Shown: positions 1 to 8,687, numbered from the stretch's first letter. The stretch is 64,000 nucleotides of DNA from Virgisporangium aliadipatigenens (GCF_016863615.1 NZ_BOPF01000008.1:1-64000), one strand, 5' to 3'. The notes: a model not told the origin generated them from the letters alone. Made by a program: numbers and translations.

Positions 1-20
1 CGCGCCGGGACAGCGCGGCG

Positions 21-80
21 CGGCCTGGACTGAGGAGCGCAGGGAGCGAAGCGACCGCAGCGACGAGGGAAGGCGGCGCC
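21..80. repeat. G/A-rich repeat similar to the elements at 30.9 and 58.7 kb
   Basis: The stretch carries GCCTGGAC, GGAGCGCAG and GAGGGAAGG words that recur in the element at 58717-58834 and, more loosely, at 30985-31025. It sits upstream of the meaB-like gene. Its boundaries are unclear because the window begins here. Confidence 0.35.
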
Positions 81-128
81 ACAGGCGCTGTCCCGGCGGT
101 TGCGCGGGGACATGACGTCGACGATCTC

Positions 129-1049
129 GTGGACCGCGCGCGGCGGGAGGAGCCGCGTGCGGTCGCGCGCCTGATCAGCCTGGTCGAGAACGGCTCGCCG
201 GCGCTGCCGCGCATCGCCGCCGCGCTGGCGCCGTTCGGCGGGCGGGCGCGGGTGCTCGGGCTGACGGGTGCGCCCGGGGTGGGCAAGTCGACCACCACCA
301 ACGAGCTGGTGCGTGCCCTGCGCAAGCAGGACCGGCGGGTGGGCGTGCTGGCGGTCGACCCGTCCAGCCCGTTCACCGGTGGGGCGATCCTCGGGGACCG
401 GGTGCGCATGCAGGACCACGCCACCGACCCGGGGGTGTTCATCCGGTCGATGTCGAGCCGGGGGCATCTCGGTGGGCTCGCGGCGGCCACCCCGCAGGCG
501 GTGCGGGTGCTGGAGGGGGCGGGGTTCGACGACGTTCTGGTGGAGACCGTGGGCGTCGGGCAGGCGGAGGTCGAGGTCGCCTCGCTCGCGGACACGACCC
601 TGGTGCTGCTCGCGCCGGGCATGGGCGACGGCATCCAGGCCGTCAAGGCGGGGATCCTCGAGATCGCGGACGTGTTCGTGATCAACAAAGCCGACCGGGA
701 CGGGGCCAACCAGACTTACCGCGACATCCAGGGCATGATCGGGCTCGGCGAGCGGGTGCCGGGCGGCTGGCGGCCGCCGGTCGTGCGCACGGTCGCGGCG
801 CGCGGGGAAGGGCTCGACGACGTTCTCGCGGCAATGGAGAAGCACCGCGACTGGATGGCGGGGCGCGGCGAGCTGGTCGCGCGACGGGAGCGGCGAGCGG
901 CCGCCGAGGTCGAGGCGATCGCCCTCGGCACCCTCCGCGCCCGATCTTTCGGGAGAACGTCCATAGCGGCCCTCGCCACCCGCGTAGCAGCCGGTGAGCT
1001 GGACCCCTACGCCGCCGCGGACGAGCTTCTCCAGCACATCGCCCGCTAG
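129..1049 (+). CDS. meaB: MeaB/ArgK-type GTPase, chaperone of a B12-dependent acyl-CoA mutase
   Basis: G3E-family P-loop GTPase that gates adenosylcobalamin loading and protects acyl-CoA mutases from inactivation. The 306-residue product shows a Walker A motif GAPGVGKSTT (about residues 47-56), the family motif VDPSSPFTGGAILGDRVRM (about 76-94), the VETVGVGQAEVEV switch region and the base-specificity motif NKAD. The mutase large subunit lies 0.8 kb downstream on the same strand, which fits the role. The start is uncertain. GTG 129 is the only in-frame start seen, it lacks a well-placed RBS, and the frame stays open to the window edge. An ATG at 112 preceded by a GGGGA is one frame off. Confidence 0.9.
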   Translation: MDRARREEPRAVARLISLVENGSPALPRIAAALAPFGGRARVLGLTGAPGVGKSTTTNELVRALRKQDRRVGVLAVDPSSPFTGGAILGDRVRMQDHATDPGVFIRSMSSRGHLGGLAAATPQAVRVLEGAGFDDVLVETVGVGQAEVEVASLADTTLVLLAPGMGDGIQAVKAGILEIADVFVINKADRDGANQTYRDIQGMIGLGERVPGGWRPPVVRTVAARGEGLDDVLAAMEKHRDWMAGRGELVARRERRAAAEVEAIALGTLRARSFGRTSIAALATRVAAGELDPYAAADELLQHIAR

Positions 1050-1120
1050 CTATCGGTTGCCGCGCGTCGTTAGGCTCGCCTGCGACGAGAATCTGTGGCG
1101 GCAGTGATTGGGGTACGTCG

Positions 1121-1789
1121 GTGACCGAGGTCTACAACGCGTCGGGTCAGTATCAGTACGGCGGCGGGGGCCCCGTGCCACCGCCGATCATGGTGCCGCC
1201 GCAGGCGACGCCGGTACCGGTGACGCCCGCCGCGCCGGTGTCGCCGCCGTTCGCGCCGGCGGTCGAGTACCAGCAGCCCGCCGAGGAGCCCCAGGACGAG
1301 ACGGCCGTCGCCGAGGAGCCGCGCAGCGGCGGACTCTCCCTGGCGAAGAAGCCCTCCGCCGAGGAGGCCGAGGCCGCGCCGGCTCCCGTCTCCGCGCCGC
1401 CGTCGGTCACCAGCACGTCCGGGCGGGTGGCCGTCCAGGTGGTGGACCGGCTGGGCACCAACGCGCGGCGCGGCACGACCACGATCCCGCCGGCGGTGAT
1501 CGAGAAGATCGTGACGACCTCCACGCGCGACGTGCCGGGCGTGTACGCGTTCTCCGGTGCCATCTTCTCCGAGGAGGGGGAGCGGGCCGTCACGATCGAA
1601 CTCGACGGCAGCAAGGCCGTGGTGGAGATCCGGATCGTGGTCGAGTACGGGTTCGCCGTGTACTCGGTGACGGACAAGATCCGTACCAAGGTGATCGGCG
1701 CGCTGGAGAACCTGTTCGCGCTCGACGTGACCGCCGTCAACATCGCCATCGACGACATTCACATCAGTGACGCCGAGGCTTCCGAGTAG
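1121..1789 (+). CDS. Asp23/Gls24 family envelope stress-response protein
   Basis: This 222-residue protein has a Pro/Ala/Glu-rich N-terminal half (residues 1-105) and a C-terminal Asp23/Gls24 domain. The domain begins about residue 107 with GRVAVQVVDRLGTNARRG and continues through IPPAVIEKIVTTSTRDVPGV and the beta-rich VVEIRIVVEYGFAVYSV segment, ending in VNIAIDDIHI. Members are small alkaline-shock or envelope-associated proteins without enzymatic motifs. GTG 1121 is the chosen start. A TAGGCT hexamer about 45 nt upstream could be its -10 box. It lies between the GTPase and mutase genes, but no functional link to them is known. Confidence 0.8.
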   Translation: MTEVYNASGQYQYGGGGPVPPPIMVPPQATPVPVTPAAPVSPPFAPAVEYQQPAEEPQDETAVAEEPRSGGLSLAKKPSAEEAEAAPAPVSAPPSVTSTSGRVAVQVVDRLGTNARRGTTTIPPAVIEKIVTTSTRDVPGVYAFSGAIFSEEGERAVTIELDGSKAVVEIRIVVEYGFAVYSVTDKIRTKVIGALENLFALDVTAVNIAIDDIHISDAEASE

Positions 1790-1829
1790 TACTTCCGCGC
1801 GACCTTAGCGATCGTTCAGGTTTCGGGCT

Positions 1830-1835
1830 TAGCAT
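1830..1835 (+). promoter_or_regulatory. -10 box TAGCAT, leaderless promoter of the mutase gene
   Basis: TAGCAT lies 7 nt before ATG 1843 and there is no Shine-Dalgarno sequence, so transcription probably starts at or next to the start codon. No clear -35 was seen. Confidence 0.5.
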
Positions 1836-1842
1836 CGAGCCC

Positions 1843-3516
1843 ATGAACCCCGAAGAGATCGCTGCCGGCCGGGAGCGCTGGCAACGCCGGTTCGACGCCG
1901 CCCACAAGCGCGACGCCGACTTCACCACGCTCTCCGGCCTACAGGTCGACCCCGTCTACGGGCCACCGCCCGGCACCGAGCAGCCCGGGTTCGAGCGGAT
2001 CGGGTGGCCGGGCGAGTACCCGTACACCCGCGGGCTCTACCCCACCGGCTACCGCGGCCGGACGTGGACCATCCGCCAGTTCGCCGGCTTCGGCAACGCC
2101 GCCCAGACCAACGAGCGGTACAAGCAGATCCTCGGGGCCGGTGGCGGTGGGCTCTCCGTGGCGTTCGACATGCCGACGCTCATGGGACGCGACTCGGACG
2201 ACCCGATGTCCCTCGGGGAGGTCGGACACTGCGGCGTCGCGATCGACTCCGCGGCGGACATGGACATCCTCTTCGACGGCATCCCGCTCGCCGACGTCAC
2301 CACGTCGATGACGATCTCCGGGCCGGCCGTGCCGATCTTCTGCATGTACCTCGTCGCCGCCGAACGCCAGGGCGCCGACCTGTCCAAGCTGGACGGCACG
2401 CTCCAGACGGACATCTTCAAGGAGTACATCGCCCAGAAGGAATGGCTCTTCCCGCCGGAGCCGCACCTGCGCCTCATCGGCGACCTCATGGAGTACTGCC
2501 ACCGGGAGATCCCGCGCTACAAGCCGCTGTCGGTCTCCGGCTACCACATCCGCGAGGCCGGGTCGACCGCCGCGCAGGAGCTGGCGTTCACGCTCGCCGA
2601 CGGGTTCGGCTACGTCGAACTGGGGCTTTCCCGGGGACTTCCGTTGAACGAGTTCGCCCCGGGGCTGAGCTTCTTCTTCGACGCGCACATCGACTTCTTC
2701 GAGGAGATCGCGAAGTTCCGCGCGGCGCGCCGCATCTGGGCCCGCTGGCTGCGCGAACGCTACGGCGCCACGTCGGAGAAGGCGCTGTGGATGCGGTTCC
2801 ACACGCAGACGGCGGGCGTCTCGCTGACCGCGCAGCAGCCGTACAACAACGTCGTGCGCACCGCCGTCGAGGCCCTGGCCGCCGTCCTGGGCGGCACGAA
2901 CTCCCTGCACACCAACGCGCTCGACGAGACCCTCGCGCTGCCGTCCGAGGAGGCCGCCGAGATCGCGTTGCGCACCCAGCAGGTGCTGATGGAGGAGACC
3001 GGCGTCGTCAACGTCGCCGACCCGCTCGGCGGTTCGTGGTACGTCGAGGCGCTCACGGATCGCATCGAGGCCGAGGCCGAGGAGATCTTCGCCCGCATCA
3101 TCGAACTGGGCGCCGACGGGACGGTCACCTCGGGACTGCTGCGCGGGATCGAGGAGGGCTGGTTCATGGCCGAGATCGCCGACAGCGCGTTCGCCTACCA
3201 GCAGGCGCTGGAGAAGGGCGACAAGCGCGTCGTGGGCGTCAACTGCCACACCGGTTCGCTCACCCGGGAACTCGAGATCCTGCGCATTTCCCATGAGGTG
3301 GAACGGGAGCAGAACCGCGTTCTGTCGGATAGGCGCGAACGGCGCGACAAGGACGCGGTGGCCGCGGCGCTGAAGCGGCTCGTGGCGGCTGCCCGGGGCG
3401 ACGGCAGCACCATCCCCGCGATGCTCGACGCGGCGCGGGCCGAGGCCACGCTGGGTGAGATCTGCGACGCCCTCCGGGCCGAATGGGGCACCTACCGCGA
3501 ACCGGCCCGCTTCTAG
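1843..3516 (+). CDS. icmA: isobutyryl-CoA mutase-type acyl-CoA mutase, large subunit
   Basis: Adenosylcobalamin-dependent carbon-skeleton mutase, substrate-binding TIM-barrel subunit of 557 residues. It has no C-terminal B12-binding domain (no DxHxxG), so it needs a separate small subunit that is not in this window. The substrate-determining positions can be read directly. Phe80 in TIRQF replaces the Tyr89 of methylmalonyl-CoA mutase (Propionibacterium numbering). Gln198 in EYIAQKE replaces its Arg207. This Phe/Gln pair is the published signature of Streptomyces IcmA, at the same residue numbers. His235 in SGYH is the conserved active-site histidine. Predicted reaction: isobutyryl-CoA to n-butyryl-CoA, linking valine and fatty-acid metabolism. 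A pivalyl-CoA-type activity is the main alternative. The MeaB-like GTPase upstream is the likely partner. Confidence 0.87.
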   Translation: MNPEEIAAGRERWQRRFDAAHKRDADFTTLSGLQVDPVYGPPPGTEQPGFERIGWPGEYPYTRGLYPTGYRGRTWTIRQFAGFGNAAQTNERYKQILGAGGGGLSVAFDMPTLMGRDSDDPMSLGEVGHCGVAIDSAADMDILFDGIPLADVTTSMTISGPAVPIFCMYLVAAERQGADLSKLDGTLQTDIFKEYIAQKEWLFPPEPHLRLIGDLMEYCHREIPRYKPLSVSGYHIREAGSTAAQELAFTLADGFGYVELGLSRGLPLNEFAPGLSFFFDAHIDFFEEIAKFRAARRIWARWLRERYGATSEKALWMRFHTQTAGVSLTAQQPYNNVVRTAVEALAAVLGGTNSLHTNALDETLALPSEEAAEIALRTQQVLMEETGVVNVADPLGGSWYVEALTDRIEAEAEEIFARIIELGADGTVTSGLLRGIEEGWFMAEIADSAFAYQQALEKGDKRVVGVNCHTGSLTRELEILRISHEVEREQNRVLSDRRERRDKDAVAAALKRLVAAARGDGSTIPAMLDAARAEATLGEICDALRAEWGTYREPARF

Positions 3517-3575
3517 GGTGTGGCGCGCTCCCACGGCCCACCGGGCGGTCCGAAACGCGTGTAAGACTGCAAACC

Positions 3576-4481
3576 ATGGATCCGCGTACTGCTCCTTCCA
3601 TCTTCACCCGGGGTGCCGTCGACCTCGGGGCCCTGCGTCCGAGCACGCCACCACCCGCGGCGTCCCGACCGGCCGAGCCCGGCCCGAGCGGGGCGCCGCA
3701 GCCCGGTGGTGGCGGCGTCGTGATCGATGTGACGGAGGCCACCTTCCAGACCGAGGTGCTGGAACGGTCGATGACCGTGCCGGTGATCATCGAGTTCTGG
3801 GCCGAGGGCTATCCCGGTGGTGACGGCCTGTCGCCGGTGCTGGCGAAGCTCGCCGACGAGGCGGCCGGCGCCTGGGTGCTCGCCCGGGTCGACGTGCGCA
3901 CGCAGCAGCGCCTCGCGCAGATGCTCCGGGTCCAGGGCATCCCGATGGTCTACGCCGTCGTCGGCGGCCAGGGCATCGACGCGTTCACCGGGGTGATGCC
4001 GGAGCCGCAGCTGCGCCAGTGGCTGCAGGGCATCCTCAAGGCCGGCGGGGTCGAGGCCGAGCTGCCCGGGGACCCGCGGCTGGACGTCGCCGACGACGCG
4101 CTCATGGCCGGCGACCTCGACGCGGCCGAGGCCGCCTACAAGAAGATCCTCGGCGAGACGCCCAACGACCAGTCCGCCGAGGCCGGGCTCGCCCAGGTCG
4201 GCCTGCTCCGCCGGATCCAGGGCGTAGACCCCAACGCGGTGCTCGCCGCCGCCCGCGAGGCGCCGACCGACGTGGCCAAGCAGACCCTGGCCGCCGATGT
4301 CGAGGTGATCTCCGGGTTGGCCGACGTCGCCTACAAGCGTCTGGTCGAACTGGTCCGGCGCACCAGCGGCGACGAGCGCGAAACGGCGCGCAAGCACCTC
4401 GTCGGGCTGTTCGTCCTCGCCGGGCCCGAAGATCCCGCGGTGGCCGCTGCCCGCCGCGCTCTGGCCAGCGCCTTGTTCTAG
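3576..4481 (+). CDS. thioredoxin-fold/TPR co-chaperone (YbbN/CnoX-like), no CxxC
   Basis: The 301-residue protein has a flexible Pro-rich N-terminus (to about 45), a thioredoxin fold (about 50-150) and a helical TPR-like region with DLDAAEAAYKKIL and following repeats. Where thioredoxins have WCxxC it reads FWAEGYPGGDG, so both redox cysteines are absent. YbbN/CnoX family proteins act as holdases that hand clients to DnaK or GroEL. ATG 3576 was preferred over upstream in-frame starts because the added residues would overlap the mutase end and look non-coding. The stop codon TAG lies inside the left end of the palindromic element that follows. Confidence 0.8.
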   Translation: MDPRTAPSIFTRGAVDLGALRPSTPPPAASRPAEPGPSGAPQPGGGGVVIDVTEATFQTEVLERSMTVPVIIEFWAEGYPGGDGLSPVLAKLADEAAGAWVLARVDVRTQQRLAQMLRVQGIPMVYAVVGGQGIDAFTGVMPEPQLRQWLQGILKAGGVEAELPGDPRLDVADDALMAGDLDAAEAAYKKILGETPNDQSAEAGLAQVGLLRRIQGVDPNAVLAAAREAPTDVAKQTLAADVEVISGLADVAYKRLVELVRRTSGDERETARKHLVGLFVLAGPEDPAVAAARRALASALF

Positions 4482-4647
4482 GAGGTGGGTCGTCGTGGGC
4501 GGTCGAGCTGAGGCGGAGTCCAGGCGGCGATCCGGCAAGTTGCCGGGCGGCCTGGATACCGGTGTCGTATCCAGGCCGGCCGGCAACGCCGCCGGGCGTC
4601 GTCTGGGCCCGCCGCAAGCCGGCTGCCCTCGACGACCCGCCTCCTAG
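4478..4647. repeat. 170-bp imperfect palindrome (MITE-like or giant hairpin)
   Basis: Arms of about 81-82 nt (4478-4559 and 4567-4647) pair at roughly 80% with one indel around a 7-nt loop. The outer ends match almost perfectly: CTAGGAGG-T-GGGTCGTCG on the left and the complement CTAGGAGG-C-GGGTCGTCG on the right. The inner 21 nt pair with one mismatch. The left end contains the stop codon of the thioredoxin-fold gene. The right end contributes the TAGGCT that may be the -10 box of the next gene. No transposase and no T-run are present. Confidence 0.75.
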
Positions 4648-4665
4648 GCTGGGACGATCCGGGTC

Positions 4666-7419
4666 ATGCGCCAGATCGCCATCCTCGACGCGCCGACGAA
4701 CCTCGGCCTGCGCCCGCCGACGCCGACGTCGGTACCGGGCTGTTCCAAGGCGCCGGGGGCGCTGCGCGACCAGAGGCTGGCCGAACGGCTCGCCGCCCGC
4801 GACGCCGGCTGCCTGACGCCGCCGCGCTACGACCCGGGCGACTGGCGCCCCGGCGACGGCGTCGCCCACGCGGAGGAGATCGCCCGGTACTCGGTGCGCC
4901 TCGCCGACCGCATCAACGAGATGCTCGACGCGGGCGAGTTCCCCGTCGTGCTCGGCGGGGACTGCTCGGTGCTGCTCGGCGCGGGGGTGGCGCTCGGGCG
5001 GCGGCAGGGCCGGCACGGGCTCGTCTTCGTCGACGGGCACTCCGACTTCCGCCACCCGGGCAACGCCTCCTACGTGGGCGCCGCCGCCGGTGAGGACCTG
5101 GCCCTGGTGACCGGGCGCGGACAGGCCGACCTGACCGGCATCGAGGGCCGGCGACCGTACTTCCGCGACGTGGACGTGGTGGTGCTCGGCATCCGCCCCG
5201 GGGACGAGTACCGGATGGAGCTGCAGGCGGCCGGCATCGCGCACCGCGCCGTCCCGGAACTGCGTTCGGACGGCGCGGCGCGCTCGGCCCAATGGGCCCG
5301 CAACGAACTGGCCGACTGCGACGGCTACTGGGTGCACATCGACGTGGACGTGCTCGACCCCGCCGTGATGCCGGCCGTCGACGCACCCGACCCGGGCGGC
5401 ATCGCCTACGCGGAGCTGGAACTGCTCATCGCCGGCCTGGTGGCCACGCCCCGCTGCCTCGGCATGGAGCTGACCGTCTTCGACCCGGACTACGACCCGG
5501 AGGGCGAGTACGCCGCCGAGATCGTCGACATGATCGTGGCCGGGTTGTCGCCGGTGCGGGCGGGGGCGGCCGATCCGGTCGGCCGGCGGCCCCGGGTGCC
5601 CGTGGCGCGGTCGGCGGCGCGGAGCGGGTTCGCGGCGTTCGCGCCCGCCGTGGTGCCGGTGGGGGCCGCTTCCACGGACCCTTCCGCTCCGGACCAGTCC
5701 GCTGCCGGACCGAACGAGCCGGTCGGGGTGGACGAGGCCTACGACGAGGACGAGTCGGCGTCGGGGGATGCGCCGGAGGTCCTGGATGTCGCGGACGCGT
5801 TGAGCGTCGTGGACCGGGCCGCTGTCAACGACGCCGCCGTCGGTGACGTCGCGGTGGGCGCCGCCGTCGTTGATGGCGCCGCGCCGGAGGGCGCGGCTGT
5901 GGAAGGCGGCGCTGCGGGTGGCGGCGATGCCGCGACTGTGGGGGATGAGGGCGCCGCTGGCGCCGTCTCCGGGGCCGGGGCTTGGGAGTGGGCCGACGCC
6001 CGCGTCGACGCCGGAGCCGAGGTTGCGGCTGGCGGCGACGGCGCCGTGGCGGGCGGCGACGGCGCCATGGCTGGCGCTGACGGCGCAGTGGCCAGCGGCG
6101 ATGGCGTTTTTGCCGGCGCTGACGGCGTCGTGGTGGAGGGCGCTGCGGTCGGTGGGCTTTCGGGGTCGGCGGGCGATGTGGCTGCCGGGACGGCGGATGA
6201 CGAAGCCGGTGTGTCGGTGGACGAGGTCGGCGCGCCGGTGGGCGAGGGGTCGCCGCTGAGTTCGGTGTGGCTGCAGCCGTGGGATGACGCCGAGGTCGAG
6301 TCGGACATCGCTGATTCCGCCGATGCGGCGCGTCGCGGCTCTTCCGCGGAGGGCGCCCCGTCGGACGGTGTCTCCGCTGCCAGCGTCTCCGCGGACGGCG
6401 TCTCGACGGAGCGCGCCTCCACGGGCGGCGTGTCGACAGGCCGCGTCTCCGCGGGCGGTGTCTCGTCGGGCGGGGCCGCAGCGGATGGGTCTTCGTCGGG
6501 TCGCGTGCACGGGCCGGAGCGGGACGGCGCGACGGGCGCGGCCGAGCGTGCTGTGGACGGGTCGGACAGCGTGGCGGGAGGGTCGGATCGGCTCGATGGA
6601 TCCGATCGGACGGACGGCCCGGGTCGGGCCGACGGCGCCGGGCGGGCGGTGGGCAAGGCGGGGCGGCGGGCGCCGCTCGGAGCGATCCCCGCCGCGCGGG
6701 AGCCCGAGGAGGACGGCCCCACGCTCACGGGCCCGGCCTCGGTGACCGAGCTGTCGTTCGCGATCCGGGCGGCGGGTGTGCCGCGCCAGTTGGGTGTGGT
6801 GGGCCGGCCGGCCGATGACGCCCCGGAGGACCCGCAGGAGCGCCGGGCCCGCCTCCGCCGGCAGGCGCGCCGCGCGGCGGACAGCCGGTTCGAGTCGGTG
6901 CAGGCGCCGCCCGGAAACTCGCCCGCATCCGATCAACCCGACGCCGAACCCGCCGGACGAACACCGCAGGCCGGGCTGCCGCGCGAGATTCCGCCGCTCG
7001 AAGGACTGCGGGGCGGAGCACCCCGTGCGGACGGCCCCCGGCGCGTTCCCCCGTTGGACCTCGGGCCGGGGCGGCTGCGTCGACGGCCGGACCCGTTGGA
7101 GGCGTTGGCGGCCCGGGACGCGGCGATCGGCCCCGGCCGGCTGCGGCGGCGCGACGACGAACAGGACGCGGACGGCCCCGGCCGGCTGCGGCGCAACCCG
7201 GCCGCCGACGCCGCGGACGGCCCCGGAAGGCTGCGGCGCAATCCGGCCGCCGGGCCGCCGGACGGCACCGCGCCGGTGCCACCCGCCGACCCCGTGGGCG
7301 AACTGCTGGCCGGCGGGCGACGGGACCCGGCCGAGGGCTTCGGGCTGACCGGGCTACGCCGCGCGCCACGCCCCGAGCCGGAGCCGGGGGAGGAGCCGAA
7401 CGAGCCGGAGCCGGCCTGA
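4666..7419 (+). CDS. arginase/agmatinase-family protein with a ~610-residue low-complexity tail
   Basis: Residues 1 to about 305 form a ureohydrolase (Mn-dependent arginase/agmatinase/formiminoglutamase fold). Metal-site motifs are GGDCS (Cys100), DGHSD (Asp123, His125, Asp127) and HIDVD (Asp226, Asp228). The usual first metal ligand His of GGDHS is Cys here. The frame then continues without a stop for another 612 codons. First comes an Ala/Gly/Asp/Val-rich tract with short degenerate repeats such as GDGAVAGGDGAMAG and GVSTGRVSAGG. Then follows a charged region with four GPGRLRR repeats (about 805-860). Usual family length is about 300, so the tail is exceptional. G/C-biased third positions support a real reading frame. 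The substrate is unknown. Confidence 0.75.
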   Translation: MRQIAILDAPTNLGLRPPTPTSVPGCSKAPGALRDQRLAERLAARDAGCLTPPRYDPGDWRPGDGVAHAEEIARYSVRLADRINEMLDAGEFPVVLGGDCSVLLGAGVALGRRQGRHGLVFVDGHSDFRHPGNASYVGAAAGEDLALVTGRGQADLTGIEGRRPYFRDVDVVVLGIRPGDEYRMELQAAGIAHRAVPELRSDGAARSAQWARNELADCDGYWVHIDVDVLDPAVMPAVDAPDPGGIAYAELELLIAGLVATPRCLGMELTVFDPDYDPEGEYAAEIVDMIVAGLSPVRAGAADPVGRRPRVPVARSAARSGFAAFAPAVVPVGAASTDPSAPDQSAAGPNEPVGVDEAYDEDESASGDAPEVLDVADALSVVDRAAVNDAAVGDVAVGAAVVDGAAPEGAAVEGGAAGGGDAATVGDEGAAGAVSGAGAWEWADARVDAGAEVAAGGDGAVAGGDGAMAGADGAVASGDGVFAGADGVVVEGAAVGGLSGSAGDVAAGTADDEAGVSVDEVGAPVGEGSPLSSVWLQPWDDAEVESDIADSADAARRGSSAEGAPSDGVSAASVSADGVSTERASTGGVSTGRVSAGGVSSGGAAADGSSSGRVHGPERDGATGAAERAVDGSDSVAGGSDRLDGSDRTDGPGRADGAGRAVGKAGRRAPLGAIPAAREPEEDGPTLTGPASVTELSFAIRAAGVPRQLGVVGRPADDAPEDPQERRARLRRQARRAADSRFESVQAPPGNSPASDQPDAEPAGRTPQAGLPREIPPLEGLRGGAPRADGPRRVPPLDLGPGRLRRRPDPLEALAARDAAIGPGRLRRRDDEQDADGPGRLRRNPAADAADGPGRLRRNPAAGPPDGTAPVPPADPVGELLAGGRRDPAEGFGLTGLRRAPRPEPEPGEEPNEPEPA

Positions 7420-7421
7420 CG

Positions 7422-8513
7422 TCACGGGTTCTTCCAGGTCCAGCCGTTGAAACGGAAGCGCTGTTCGGCGCCGCCCGGGATCGCCGTCACCTGGATCCGG
7501 ACCCAGATGCCCTTGCTGTAGGCACACAGGTAGTCGTCCACGGCCAGGTTCGTGAACGGAACCGTCGTGACGCCGGTGTCGATGCCCACGGCACCCCGGC
7601 AGGTTTGATAGTCGGGTGCCGTGCGGCCCATCTTCTTCAGCCGCGTGCCGTTCAACGTGTAGACCTCGCCGGTGCGGGCCTTGAAGTTGTTCTCCGGATC
7701 GGCGACGTGCCGCAACCACGCCAGGTCGATCCCCTCCACGCTGTTCATCAGCATGTCCTTCGGGCCGACCTCGTCGTACGGCGGATCGACGGCGTTCGGC
7801 CGGGGCGGTTCCGGTGGCACCGGCGCCGGTGACGACGTGCGCGGTGGGGTGGCCGACGGTGTGCTCCCGGGCGGCGGTGAACCGGTCACGGGCGGCAGCG
7901 GGCCGGGCCCGTCCGGGTCGAAGCCCACGGTCGGCGCGGGCGATCCGGACGGCCCGCTCTGGGGACCGGAGGCGGCCGGTGTGGAGGACGGGTCGGGTCC
8001 CGTGCCGGCCACCTCGGCGGGCCGATCATCGCGGTCGAGGACGATCACCGTGGCGACTGTCCCGAGCGCCAACAGCAGGGTGGACGCCACGACGGCCGTG
8101 ATCGCCCGCGCCGTGAACCGCCGGCGAGCGGGCCGGGACGGGACCGCGGCGCGCACCGGGACGGCGGGCGGTGCGGGGACCGCGGCCGGTTCCGGGACTG
8201 CGGGCGGGCCGGGTTCCGGGACGCGGGACGCGTGTGCGAATTCGAGCAGGTCGGCCAGGTCGCCGCGGCCGATGTTGCGCAGTCGCGCGGGTAGTTCGGC
8301 CAGGCGGTGGCGGACCGCCAGCCACTCCCAGATCCCCTGTGCCTCGTTGCCGGGCGCGAAGCGGCGCCGCTCGAAGCTCTCGATGTCGAGTTCCGCGATC
8401 AGGTCGTCGGCGGAGTCGGCCAGCCGCGTCTCGAACGCCAGGCGCGGGCTCGCCCGGACGTCGGCCGGGGCGGGCGGTGGCACGGTGTTCGGCGGGGCGT
8501 CATGTTCGGACAT
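7422..8513 (-). CDS. single-pass membrane protein with small helical N-terminal domain
   Basis: The 363-residue product has three parts. A cytosolic helical domain (about 20-90) ends in ARLRNIGRGDLADLLEF, a pattern reminiscent of death-fold or effector-associated adaptor domains. One membrane helix follows (about 140-160, AVVASTLLLALGTVATVIVL). After a Pro/Ser/Gly linker comes an extracellular C-terminal domain of about 110 residues with two Cys (QTCRGAV and DDYLCAYSKGIWVRI). The last module resembles extracellular domains attached to actinobacterial kinases, but I cannot name it. ATG 8513 begins MSEHDAPPN; the longer frame to 8615 looks non-coding. It ends 2 nt from the convergent ureohydrolase gene. 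Confidence 0.65.
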   Translation of the reverse strand: MSEHDAPPNTVPPPAPADVRASPRLAFETRLADSADDLIAELDIESFERRRFAPGNEAQGIWEWLAVRHRLAELPARLRNIGRGDLADLLEFAHASRVPEPGPPAVPEPAAVPAPPAVPVRAAVPSRPARRRFTARAITAVVASTLLLALGTVATVIVLDRDDRPAEVAGTGPDPSSTPAASGPQSGPSGSPAPTVGFDPDGPGPLPPVTGSPPPGSTPSATPPRTSSPAPVPPEPPRPNAVDPPYDEVGPKDMLMNSVEGIDLAWLRHVADPENNFKARTGEVYTLNGTRLKKMGRTAPDYQTCRGAVGIDTGVTTVPFTNLAVDDYLCAYSKGIWVRIQVTAIPGGAEQRFRFNGWTWKNP

Positions 8514-8641
8514 GTGTCGGGTCCACGGTGAGGTCGCCGGCATCCTGGGCAGGCGAAGGCGCTCGAAGTATGCGCGAGCCGTACCGCAGGAGGACCCGTT
8601 CCGGGGCTCGGTCACCTGGCCGGGCGGTGACGCATATGAGA

Positions 8642-8674
8642 CGCGCCGGGCCCGTCCTGGACCGGCCCGGCGCG
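8642..8674 (-). terminator. rho-independent-type hairpin
   Basis: Perfect 11-bp G+C stem (8642-8652 with 8664-8674) around an 11-nt loop. It lies 14 nt after the stop of the 39-codon ORF and would end the penicillin-binding-protein transcript. No T-tract is present. Confidence 0.6.
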
Positions 8675-8687
8675 CTCGGGTCTTGCC

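Noticed and set aside
1843-3516. Annotation as methylmalonyl-CoA mutase
   Set aside because: Both specificity residues are of the isobutyryl-CoA mutase type and the B12-binding domain is absent.
4560-4566. The 4539-4587 hairpin as a simple terminator
   Set aside because: It is only the centre of the much longer palindrome 4478-4647 and lacks a T-tract.
4102-6936. 944-codon open frame on the minus strand
   Set aside because: It is antisense to the thioredoxin-fold and ureohydrolase genes, has an Arg/His/Pro-rich composition without domains, and reflects G+C-rich third positions of the real genes.
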